64,000 bases of DNA from positions 13,720,001 through 13,784,000 of the forward strand of contig NC_088677.1 of assembly GCF_950023065.1 (NCBI RefSeq). Reading direction: 5' to 3'. The position numbers and the translations under genes were made by a program. Below the pieces are notes generated by a model that was not told the DNA's origin, made no database searches, and saw nothing but the letters and a program-made list of their open reading frames with translations. How positions within the stretch are numbered: the stretch's first letter is position 1; every line of letters starts with the position of its first letter. This document shows positions 12,561 through 23,374 of this stretch, piece after piece. This stretch comes from Planococcus citri. Its lineage: Eukaryota > Arthropoda > Insecta > Hemiptera > Pseudococcidae.

Positions 12561-12978
12561 TTTTTTTGATTCGGTATTCTGCACTAAAAATACCAGGTTA
12601 CTGATGCTATATTATAGCCATCTTCTATGTAATTCTTTGACAGAGATGGTGTAACTATTTCTGATTGCTTCACGATTAGGTGTAAGTTTTGATATTCATT
12701 CAGTAGGTGCGGACAATCAAAGTACCTACTTATTTCAACTCTTTCTGTTCGATATGAAATTTGGAATGTTATTGCAATGCGCTGACGGCATTGGTAAGAC
12801 TTTTCTGTATTTGAATCAGTTTACAATCTTGGAAAAGCAGCCATTTTTAATTCGACAAGTAGAAAACAAAATTAAACACTTGATAACAGCTAAGAACTAC
12901 AAAAATATAGGTATAACAAGGAATGAAAACTCCACTGGGTACTTCAAAGTACCTATTAAAAAACACCACAGCGATATT
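12561..12978. other. Unassigned sequence between array and LINE tail
   Basis: About 400 bp that I could not match to other array blocks. A plus-strand open frame begins at 12,754 (MKFGMLLQCADGIGKTF) and is carried downstream only by running into the antisense of the LINE 3' end. GIGKTF resembles part of a P-loop, but nothing around it supports an ATPase. I see no reliable gene here. Confidence 0.3.
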
Positions 12979-14172
12979 TCAATCAATCAATATTTATTAA
13001 AACGATATTTCAAATTACAAAATACAAAATATCCCCCCCCCAATGCGTCATTGCGCGAGAGAGGGGGCCTCCATGGTAACAATGTTCGACAGTAAATAAT
13101 GAAATAAAATTTTACAAATTGGAGGAGGGAAAAGAAACAGAAAAGAAATACAAACAAAACAAAAGTACCTGGATAAGTAAATAATTAAATAAATAAATGA
13201 ATTTAAAACAAAGCTAAAAATAAAAAATAATTACATCAGATAATTTAGAAAATTGTGAAGGAACACATTGGTGAAAACTGAAGTGAATGGATATACCGAG
13301 GAATAATAGGACCCTACGTAATATATTAAGAAAACAAAAATAGACAAAAATAAAAATAGAAATAGAAATAGACATGTGATGTAGTACTACCCAGTGGTCT
13401 ATAAGGTGTTTTCGCTCTCCAGGAGCCATCGGACCAGTGCCAGCCGAGAGCCCAAACCTCTACTCATCACTGCATTAAACAGCTTAGGCACACACCACGG
13501 GGCCTGAGCACCTGATCTTTCTCTTCGGTACTTAGGTAGGGGAGCAACGGTGTTATCAATTTTCCTCCCCCTATGATTCACATAAACTCTAAATTTGGAC
13601 CTATTCCTTTGTATAGTTAATTGCCTGGACTTGAATAGGCAGAATTTTTAGTTTCTGAAAATCATTTTTTGTACTTTCCCCCCTCTTTTTACCTACAATG
13701 CTCCTAACTGTCCATTTTTGTAGAATATGAATAGGTTCTAATTGACAGTCCGCTGCTCCCCCCCCCCCAGATGAACAAGCCATACTGGAGCACACATTGA
13801 TAAAGAGCATAATAAATTTTTACCATGTGTTGAGTGCCGAAATGTTGTGCCAGGAAACGAATCAAATAGTTTAGTTTTCTAAGTTTAGTTTGTAAGTATA
13901 AGCTCTGTTCTTTCCAAATCAATTTGGAATCAATCATTATTCCGAGGTACCGAGTTGACTCAACTTTGGACAGGGGAGTGCAGCCACACGGAGCCCCACA
14001 ATCCGGGCTTTCATGCAAGTAGCACCTAAACCCCAGGTCAGGGGAAACCCTATAGCCAAAACTTAACAATTTTGATTTGGACGAATTTGGTTTTAATTTA
14101 TGTTGCCAGAACCAGCCTCCCAATATTTTCAAATCTCCATTAATAAACCTAATAAGATCTTCTTTTCAAACT
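12979..14172 (-). mobile_element. 5'-truncated non-LTR (LINE) retrotransposon, 3' part
   Basis: The minus strand encodes the C-terminal part of a LINE reverse transcriptase, followed by a non-coding tail ending in AATAAATATTGATTGATTG, a short tandem-repeat end typical of some LINE 3' termini. The 5' side stops near 14,172, just upstream of the residues KEDLIRFINGD where a stop appears. Truncation at the 5' end is the usual outcome of target-primed reverse transcription. No clear target duplication was found. The clade (Jockey/CR1-like) is a guess from the residues. Confidence 0.75.
13399..14163 (-). pseudogene. LINE reverse-transcriptase C-terminal fragment, frameshifted
   Basis: Three minus-strand pieces in three different frames are collinear with the end of a LINE polymerase. 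Positions 14,163 to about 13,770 give the region after the catalytic palm: a KLKPNSSKSK stretch, then STRYLGIMIDSKLIWKE (the conserved YLG-D-LxW block) and a QYGLFIWGG end. About 13,765-13,601 gives LEPIHILQKWTVRSIVG. About 13,595-13,399 gives the basic NHRGRKID segment and the CVPKLFNAV end. The first break falls in a run of more than ten C on the plus strand, the second near 13,600. The catalytic domain and endonuclease are missing, so this copy cannot be functional. Confidence 0.8.
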
Positions 14173-14629
14173 AAGTAATAAGAATATACGTTGAAAATCT
14201 AATAGCCCTTATCAAAGGAGTGTTGGCAATTTTTTTTTTGTTTTGATTTTTCAGCACCAAGTGACGCGACTAGATTTGTACTGGAGTAGTCTCTCTGCGA
14301 TTGGTGAAAGTTTTTGGAAATTGAAGAAATTATTTTAATACATGGTTTATTAATGTCTGCTTGATTCTTTGATTCTGTGCTTGTAAAGATTTCATAGGCT
14401 CTTTCAATGGCCTGAAAATTGACGAAATCATGTCATGAGCAGAATATTTGAATTTCAGCAAAGCTGATGGGAGCTACCTAATAGAGGAAGGAGTGTTGGA
14501 GTATAGTCGAATCGAAAAAAAATTAATCAATATTTTGTATTTAATGTTCCCAACAGCCTAATAATCCAAAGTAGTTTCATTTTTAAAGAAAATTTAGGGC
14601 TGGTGGAAGGCGTAAGAGAGTCTAATGAT

Positions 14630-14660
<31 letters not shown>

Positions 14661-15228
14661 AAAATATTCACAATCAGTACTTCCCATGGGTTTGAAAATC
14701 CCATCAGGAAAAAATCACAGTTGTCGTTACCATAAAAATGTATGATTTCTGGCATGTTTTTCTGAGTTTAAATTTTAGGTCCGAAACACAAAGGGGTTTT
14801 GCAACTTGAGCTTTCAGAAAAAGCTCAATATTTTGAATTTTTGAAGGCTTTGGCAAACAAGTAATTCTACACTTTAACTGATTAAGAATAACTGCTTACA
14901 TACATAAAAATATTTTTGGTCCTAGGATTCCATCGCGTCTCGATATATGCATGCTACGTAATTGGCGCCAACGCCAAAATATGTACTTCCCTATTACGGT
15001 TTTTTTTTCATAAAAAAAATGGTGGTAGCTTAGTTGATGTCCTGCTGGGGTGCTAGGTGCAGAAAAAGTGCTTTATTGATGGCTTTGAACAAGATCCTCA
15101 ATTTTATTGGATCAAAAGAAATGGAAATACTTCCGCTTTTCCGTCTCAACTAGGTACATGGAGTTTGATGGGTTTGAATGATAGATACAATTTCAAAAAT
15201 GTGTTTTCTTTTTTTTTTAATTGAAAAA
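14173..15228 (-). repeat. Array segment between LINE and TIR element 3
   Basis: No gene. It contains array blocks (TTCCCATGGGTTTGAAAATC near 14,680; AAGAATAACTGCTTACA near 14,885, with a degraded donor) and the block shared with 236-600. A run of about 27 A near 14,631-14,657 lies where other copies have a shorter A-run, so it is an expanded homopolymer and not a retroposition tail. Confidence 0.5.
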
Positions 15229-16367
15229 GGGTAATTCTCAAAAAAAAGTTTAAATTTCAGTACTTACCAAAATTTTTCAAAAATGAAAACTTTTTTTTGA
15301 ATTTTTTTCAAATGGGACTTGATTTTAGGCATACCCAGGACCCCTAAAATGACTTCAGGCTCAAGTCATCTTCAATAGGGGCGGGGGTAGGGGCTTTAAA
15401 AAAATCGGCGTCACATGTTGAAAAAAAAGGCTGTTTACTACTTTTGGGTAGGTATAGGTTTAACTGTGGAGCAGTTAATTGGTAGCTTTAGCTCACAAAA
15501 AGGTCATCAAGTATAGGTACCTGGTACATTTTAAGTGGGGGTATTCAAACTGATAAGGTAGGTACTTTCCTTCACCATGGACAAAAAAATCACAATAGTC
15601 ACGACGAAATACCAAACTGTACTATCCACGACGTAAGAAAAAAAAAACTAAAATTTGTTTTACTGGTAATAGAATCAATAATTTTTCAATTTTCAAAGTT
15701 GTGGTCATCAAATACGTACCATTTGAATATTTTCTTTTTTTTTCAAGAAAAAAAATGTCTCTTCTAACGTGAGAATGATAAGCCACGGCGATGGATCTGA
15801 AAAATGGTAATCAGTACAATTTTCACAGATTATAATTTGCAGACTGGTTAACTGCATTTGCTTGATGGATTTGAAATGGGCGCAGCACTACTATCACTAT
15901 AAAACGATACAGTGTACCCATCTCACCTTTAAAAAAATCGAATAGGAGAGCCAGAAAAAAATTAACAAAAATTGGCCACGGCGATGGACAAAAAACTCAT
16001 TACATCACTTTATGACCTCGGTTTAAGGGGTATAAGTATCATTCCAAAAATTTATATCAGTTCTGTCATTTACTCTCATATCATATAATAATATGCACCA
16101 TTTTTTTTTTTTCAGAAAAAGTGATAGTGTAATTCATTTTTGAAGATGAAGTTGAAAATTTTAAGTCATTACAGGCCATGACGATGGAGTTTTCAGGGTT
16201 TGGGGGGACTTTACCCATAGTGGAGGGGGGTTGGGGGACGTTAAACTATATGCACGTGACCCCTGAGTTGGTATCTACACAATACCACTGAAAAAATGTC
16301 AATTGTCAATAGTATTCAAGTAAACCACCCATTATGAAAATTTTTAAACTTTTTTTGAGAATTACTC
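15229..16367. mobile_element. Non-autonomous TIR element 3
   Basis: The left end GGGTAATTCTCAAAAAAA and the complement of the right end GAGTAATTCTCAAAAAAA are inverted. Outside, ATTGAAAAA on the left and AAAGATTATAG on the right rejoin the array string AATTCAAAAAGATTATAG that is intact near 540-555, so the insertion is clear although the duplication is only A-rich. The motif GCCACGGCGATGGA occurs at 15,782-15,795 and 15,975-15,988, with a variant at 16,175-16,188. There is no coding capacity. Confidence 0.65.
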
Positions 16368-17544
16368 AAAGATTATAGAAAATCCTCTAAAAAATTAACA
16401 AAATAAAATTGAATATAAATATATGTACATAATTATACTATGCACCATTGCACCTATATCATTTTTAAGAATATCTACATTAGCGTCTAGTTTAGATAGA
16501 TGATCCCTGATCATCTCATTGAATCTTTGCTTTATACTTATTTACATAGATGGTAGCCTAGTTGATATCCTGCTGGATATTAAATTACAAAATATTGCAA
16601 TATACATAGAATTTTGAAAGTTTCAGCTCTTGTAGGTACGAGAGAGGTCAAGTAATAATCTGAAATTTAAAATTTTTCTTACCTACGTACGTCTATTTGG
16701 CTGTATTTTTCTTCTGAAAATGACGGCACTTTATTCATGTTTTGGAAGTTTTGGAAGCATCTGCGACCTGCGTAGATCTTTTGGTGTGAACAACGCCAAA
16801 CTGTGGTAATTCTACTTATTTGGAACTCCATCTCGAAATGACAGAGAAATTAATCTGTGCATCTAAAAATTAATCATGTTCTAGTTCTTTCTCAAATGTT
16901 ACCTACTATAAGATTATCGTGAGGTAGGTCAGCTTGAAAATCCCTTACAAATGGTTATACCATCCAGGGATTATTTATGTCCATTCAGCTAAAAATTGGC
17001 CAAGATTTTTAAAACCATGAAAGAAAATTACTTATCTACCGGTTTTTTTAGTGAAAGTATAGTTATATACGTACTTTTAAATGAATTTAACTACTCTAAG
17101 CTTTTCACAATGTGATCTTTACAAGCGATGTCCTTTTATTGTTAGCGAAAGCGAATAAAATAACCTGTAATATTTTGAGCAATACTCGTATTTGATCGTT
17201 CAGTTTACCTGAACTCTTTCCATTGACTCTTGAAAATTTTGAGCTTTGAACTTTGTACATCTAGGTAGAAGACTTCCCCCCTTCTCTTTCTTTGTTGCGG
17301 GTTCAATGAAGTTCTGAAATAGCATCGAATGAGAAGCACCGAGATATGTACCATGATGATGAGAACGGAGTCTATAAAAAGTTTCTTGATGGGGTTAAAA
17401 ATAATGAGTCGATAGGTTTTAAAAATGACGCAGCACCAGTTTTCCCATGTTGGAATAAGGAGTCAACCCCCCTCCCTTCGATCGTGATGTAAACCAATGA
17501 TTCCTCAGGTGTACCTAATATTAAATATAGGTACACACATTTAC

Positions 17545-17568
17545 AAGTTTTGTTTGAAAATTTCATTT
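17545..17568 (-). other. Candidate 24-nt microexon, copy 2
   Basis: The same 24-mer as at 2,342-2,365, between CCGCAG and GTAAATGTG on the minus strand. The acceptor is intact and the donor is slightly weakened (GTAAAT instead of GTAAGT). Confidence 0.35.
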
Positions 17569-18222
17569 CTGCGGTTCTCGTAGTTGCTTCAATATACAAT
17601 TGGGCTTCTTAAATCTGTTCTCCTAGATGATCATTATAATTATTTTGAGATTGATGGAATTTTCTATTTTCGACCAAAGAAAATTTTCAGTTTCTTTTTT
17701 AAAATTTCATACTTACCTACGGTGGAGAAAAAATTATTGCCAAAACACATCAACCGGATGTAGAAAAAATTTCAGATTTTTAGGTCAATGTTTAACTTTC
17801 AAGGTGGCTTAAACTTGAAAAATCTAAAACAACATTTTTCAAATCTTTCAAAGGGGGTTCTCTATTTTTTTTTTGACCCATGTGGAATCACATGTAACAA
17901 ATATGATGAAAAATTTTTTTTTTTGAAAATTGATTTCAAAAATGTTGAAATTATGACATTTTTAAAGTTTTCGATCTCTCGTCTGGTTCAATTGACACTC
18001 ACAAGTGATCCGTGATTTCTCATCATCAAACTTGGTAGTTGGTTTAAATTTTCTGTAGTTTCCAGAACTGCGTTAAACGGTTCGATACTACAGAATTTCA
18101 ACCGTCAAGGTCAATTTTGTGATATTTTCATATTTTTCTCCATTTTTTGTCACAAATTTGAATTTTGAATATTCAGCAAATACATTATATCAAAAACTGC
18201 ACTTTAGCCCCCGAACTCTTAC

Positions 18223-18297
18223 GGCTGGTGATGTTTGTATTTCTGCAGCTGTGCAGTTTGAAATTTTTTCAGCCATTTGGGATATCTCCATTGATAG
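18223..18297 (-). other. Candidate 75-nt exon, best copy
   Basis: Bounded on the minus strand by AG (18,298-18,299, in TTCAGTATAG) and donor GTAAGAG. If the exon begins at codon position 3, it reads YQWRYPKWL followed by an EKFQTAQLQKYIHHQ-like tail with no stop, and leaves two bases of the next codon, so it is phase-symmetric. It is a charged, aromatic-rich peptide without cysteine or an obvious domain. The block further upstream ends in a donor CACGAAGTAAGTTT near 18,325. Confidence 0.4.
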
Positions 18298-20735
18298 CTA
18301 TACTGAAAAATAAACAATTAAACTTACTTCGTGGGTTGTTCGCTGAGAATAAATCGGCTGTTTCAACCGATGACGCGACCAGTTTGTAGTAGAGTTGTTT
18401 CTGTACCTACGATTGGTTCGTTTTCAACTTTGGTCATGTGAGAAGATTTTCAAAAATAAATCTTGGAATTATTTTAGGTCCGAAACATGAAGGGGTTTGC
18501 AACTTGAGCTTTCAAAAAAAGCTCAATATTTTGAATTTTTGAAGGCTTGGCAAACAAGTAAATCTACACATTGGCTGATGAAGAATAACCACTTACACAT
18601 GAATACATATTGCACAAAATACCTACTTCTAGAATCTATAGGTATCAATCAATTACGAAAACCAGGAATAAAATTTTCAAACAGAAGTGAATTAAAGAAT
18701 AGAGGTGCAAATTTTAATTTTACGTAGGTGTTGATCGTGTTTTATTTTGAATAACAAGATTTACAATTTTCGCTCCAAAATTTTCCTCTTGATAATCATA
18801 GTTTAAGATTTATGAAATTTTTAATTTTCGATCGAAGAAAATTTTCAGTTTTTTTTCTCGTTGAAATTTCTTACCTCATTGTGGGAAAGAATTATTGCCT
18901 AAAGACCGCACACAGGATGTAGAAAAAAATTTCAGATTTTTTGGTCAATGTTTTATCTTAAAGGTGACTCAAACTTGAAAAATGGAAAATAAAACTAATC
19001 AACATCTAAAAGTGATCTGTGATTTTTCCTCAAGCTTGATTTTCAGTAGCACATCACTTCGGATGTCCATTGAAGCACTGAAAAAAATATTTAGCCCCAG
19101 GTACATACTTACTTACTTTCCAAAGCTTCAAGAATGCAACCAAAAAGCAAAAACTTTTAAAAAAATATTTGCAAAATTTAACGACGCTATTTTATTGTAC
19201 GTATGTAAGTAACTGATTAATATAGATACGGTGATGTAAAGTCAATTTTCATTTCACCCCTTCATTATGAAAAATTTTAATACAAGTTCCAGCACCTTTA
19301 AAATGAAGGAGACTATAATTACGAGTAAAACCCTCCAATTCCGAGCGAAATGAAAGTTCGCTCTTTGGATAGGTACCTAATGATTTATAAAATTAGAAAA
19401 TTATACGAGTATGTAGATGTAGAATTGTGAAAGTTTCAGTTCTCATAAAGAGAGAGATTTTAGGCAATAATCTAAAATTAAAAATTTTTCTCACCTTGCG
19501 TCTATTTTTGGCCGTAGTTTTTTATGAACAATAAATCCGTTTTGAGTAGGTATACTTTTTATTAATCTCTTTATCATTATTTTTATTCCTATTTTTCGAA
19601 AAGAGCATGATCTGAAAACCATATCTATATCTGAAGCATTAACTTCCAAAATCAAGTTACTTACCTATTTGTTGCAAGTTTTTTAAAAATCCAAAAGCTG
19701 CTACTTACAGTTTACTGAAATTCGCGTCTTTCCGTTTTAAATCTACATAGGAATAGGTACTTTTTCAGTCAAAATGGTGATACCTTATTAATTATGAAGT
19801 ACCTACTCGTATGACGTATCAACTGCTCAAAACTATAAATTCCTCCATTTCTAGTTAATCTGAAGGATTCGGCGGCGTGATTTTAGATTTTTCTGTAAGT
19901 TCGGAATGTTCAAGTGGGCGTTGAAACTGAGTTATGGCGTATTAAATTTGAAAAATTTACCTATATGACGCAGAATTTTGAAAATTTCTGCTCTTATAGG
20001 TGGAGAGATAGACAATAACCTAAAATTTAAGATTTTTCTTACCAGCGTCTATTTAGCATAGTAGATGCTATCCGGTTCTGTTGTAAGTTTTGGAAGCATC
20101 TGGAGTTCATTTGGTATCAATAGCGCCAAATTGCTAAAAATCGAGTTCTGGCTTCATTCTTGAATGTTGCTAAGATGATCGTGAGGCAGGTCAGCTTGAA
20201 TAAATCCCTTACAAACGCTTTTATAGGATTATTTATGCTCATTCAGCCAAAAAATGGGCAAGATTTTCAAGACCATGAAAGAAAATTACTTGACTTTTTT
20301 TTTTTTTAGTGAAAATCTTGTTTTATTTTCTGTGAAAAGAGTTGTGTAAGATTATTGGAATCTGTGGGCTGTCTAATTTCTTACCTCCCTAGGTAATTAA
20401 CGAATTTCGATGCAATTTTTCAAGATGAGATTAAGTTTTTTATGTAAATGGATTTATTATCCAATTGAGACATTACATTCCCAATAAGATCGATTTATTA
20501 TTTTGAAAATACTTGAGTGTAAGATATACATTTGTTTACTTACCTGGTAGAGAAATTGAGGGAAAATTCACTCGGTGGGTTCGTAGCCAAAAGTAATCCC
20601 TGAGTCACAAATTAATGATCCTTGGTTATGATTTTATGAACCAGTCTCACTCTTCTGTCACTTATGCAATCTTCGAGTGTTTTACTGATACTTAATGATT
20701 CGACAAATGATATCTGGTGGTAAAAACAGAGTCTG

Positions 20736-23374
20736 GTGTATGTCACAAACACTTGTTTTAAACAGTGTCTGTCACAAAACACTGGTTTGAAGCGGTGTCT
20801 GTCACAAACACCAGTTTTAAGCAGTGTCTGCCACAAACACTGGTTTTAAACAGTGTCTGTCAGAGACACTGATTTCAAGCAGTGTGTGTCACAAACACTG
20901 GTTTTAAACAGTGTTTGTCACAAACACCGGTTTTAAGCAGTGTGCGTCACAAACACTGGTTTTAAACAGTGTTTCTCACAAACACGGGTTTTAAGCAGTG
21001 TGCGTCACAAACACTGGTTTTAAGCAGTGTCTGTCACAAATACTCGTTTCAAGCATTGTCTATCACAAACACAGCTTTTAAGCAGTGTGTGTCACAAACA
21101 CTGGTTTTAAGCATTGTCTGTCACAAACACGGGTTTTAAGCAGTGTGCGTCACAAACACTGGTCTTAAGCATTGTCTGTCACAAACACAGGTTTTAAGCA
21201 GTGTGTGTGTGTCATAAACACTGGTTTGAAGCAGTGTCTGTCACAAACACTGGCTTTAAACAGTGTCTGTCACAAACACGGATTTCAAGCAGTGTGCATC
21301 ACAAACACTGGTTTTAAACAGTGTGTGTCACAAACACTGGTCTTAAGCATTGTCTGTCACAAACACTGGTTTTAAACAGTGTCTGTCACAAACACAGGTT
21401 TTAAGCAGTGTGTGTCATAAACACTGGATTGAAGCAGTGTCTGTCACAAACACCAGTTTTAAGCAGTGTCTGTCACAAACGCTGGTTTTAAGCAGTGTCT
21501 GTCACAAACACTGGTTTTAAACAGCGTCTGTCACAGACACGGATTTCAAGCAGTGTGTGTCACAAACACTGGTTTTAAACAGTGTCTGTCACAAACACAG
21601 GTTTTAAGCAGTGTGTGTCACAAAAACTGGTTTTAAACAGTGTGTGTCACAAACACTGGTCTTAAGCATTGTCTGTCACAGGCACTGGTTTTTAGAAGTG
21701 TTTGTCACAAACACTGGTTTTAAACAGCGTGTGTCATAAACACTGGTTTTATGCATTGTCTGTCACAAACACTGGTTTTAAACAGTGTCTGTCACAAACA
21801 CAGGTTTTAAGCAGTGTGTGTCACAAACACAGGTTTTAAGCAGTGTGTGTCATAAACACTGGATTGAAGCAGTGTCTGTCACAAACACCAGTTTTAAGCA
21901 GTGTCTGTCACAAACACTGGTTTTAAGCAGTGTCTGTCACAAACACTGGTTTTAAACAGTGTCTGTCACAGACACGGATTTCAAGCAGTGTGTGTCACAA
22001 ACACTGGTTTTAAACAGTGTCTGTCACAAACACAGGTTTTAAGCAGTGTGCGTCACAAACACTGGTTTTAAGCAGTGTCTGTCACAAATACTGGTTTCAA
22101 GCATTGTCTATCACAAACACAGCTTTTAAGCAGTGTGTGTCACAAACACTGGTTTTAAGCATTGTCTGTCACAAACACGGGTTTTAAGCAGTGTGCGTCA
22201 CAAACACTGGTCTTAAGCATTGTCTGTCACAAACACAGGTTTTAAGCAGTGTGTGTGTGTCATAAACACTGGTTTGAAGCAGTGTCTGTCACAAACACTG
22301 GCTTTAAACAGTGTCTGTCACAAACACGGATTTCAAGCAGTGTGCATCACAAACACTGGTTTTAAACAGTGTGTGTCACAAACACTGGTCTTAAGCATTG
22401 TCTGTCACAAACACTGGTTTTAAACAGTGTCTGTCACAAACACAGGTTTTAAGCAGTGTGTGTCATAAACACTGGATTGAAGCAGTGTCTGTCACAAACA
22501 CCAGTTTTAAGCAGTGCCTGTCACAAACGCTGGTTTTAAGCAGTGTCTGTCACAAACACTGGTTTTAAACAGCGTCTGTCACAGACACGGATTTCAAGCA
22601 GTGTGTGTCACAAACACTGGTTTTAAACAGTGTCTGTCACAAACACAGGTTTTAAGCAGTGTGTGTCACAAAAACTGGTTTTAAACAGTGTGTGTCACAA
22701 ACACTGGTCTTAAGCATTGTCTGTCACAGACACTGGTTTTTAGAAGTGTTTGTCACAAACACTGGTTTTAAACAGCGTGTGTCATAAACACTGGTTTTAT
22801 GCATTGTCTGTCACAAACACTGGTTTTAAACAGTGTCTGTCACAAACACAGGTTTTAAGCAGTGTGTGTCACAAACACAGGTTTTAAGCAGTGTGTGTCA
22901 TAAACACTGGATTGAAGCAGTGTCTGTCACAAACACCAGTTTTAAGCAGTGTCTGTCACAAACACTGGTTTTAAGCAGTGTCTGTCACAAACACTGGTTT
23001 TAAACAGTGTCTGTCACAGACACGGATTTCAAGCAGTGTGTGTCACAAACACTGGTTTTAAACAGTGTCTGTCACAAACACAGGTTTTAAGCAGTGTGCG
23101 TCACAAAAACTGGTTTTAAGCAGTGTGTGTCACAAACATTGGTCTTAAGCATTGTCTGTCACAGACACTGGTTTTAAGAAGTGTTTTTCACAAACACTGG
23201 TTTTAAACCGTGTGTGTCATAAACACTGGTTTTAAGCAGTGTCTGGCACAAATACTGGTTTTAAGCATTGTCTGTAACAAACACAGGTTTTAAGCAGTAT
23301 CTGTCACAAACGCTGGTTTTAAACAGTGTCTGTCACAAACACTTGTTTTAAGCAATACCTGTCACAAACACTGG
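20736..23374. repeat. 29-bp minisatellite, about 90 units, with 1,048-bp higher-order repeat
   Basis: Units of 29 bp of the form CAGTGTCTGTCACAAACACT plus GGTTTTAAA or GGTTTTAAG, with common variants (GTGCGT, CATTG, TCATAAACAC, CAGACAC). Each unit contains a near-palindrome GTGTxTGTCACAAACAC; units with GTGTTTGTCACAAACAC are perfect dyads around one base. A block from about 20,990 is repeated almost exactly 1,048 bp later, including the GTGTGTGTGTCAT expansion at about 21,203 and 22,251. The open frames on both strands are by-products of the repeat. The flanks are array sequence. Confidence 0.95.

Larger units (their letters stand above)
16368..20735 (-). repeat. Array segment with one fairly well-kept unit and one partial unit
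   Basis: No recognised gene. It contains a terminal block (AG at 17,314), the 24-nt block (17,545-17,568), the 75-nt block with both splice sites (18,223-18,297) and further donor-like sites. The stretch from about 19,330 is a copy of 8,720-10,220. The right edge passes directly into the minisatellite inside the string AACAGAGTCTG, which continues as TAAAAAG in the other copy near 10,205. Confidence 0.5.

Noticed and set aside
13031..13040. Possible CRISPR, operon or bacterial feature anywhere in the window
   Set aside because: The minisatellite has no unique spacers and all other evidence is eukaryotic; no ribosome-binding-site-led gene runs exist.
12754..13095. Plus-strand 113-codon frame with a GIGKTF string
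   Set aside because: The second half is antisense to the LINE tail, and a lone GKT without the rest of a P-loop fold is not evidence for an ATPase.
14631..14657. Long A-run suggesting a retroposed tail
   Set aside because: Flanking sequence continues as array blocks on both sides and sister copies have shorter A-runs at the same place, so it is a homopolymer expansion.
21172..22423. Two identical 67-codon open frames in the minisatellite, and a 74-codon frame on the other strand at 20,612-20,836
   Set aside because: They are produced by the 29-bp repeat; four units span 116 bp, so frames stay open by chance, and no unit-level codon constraint is visible.
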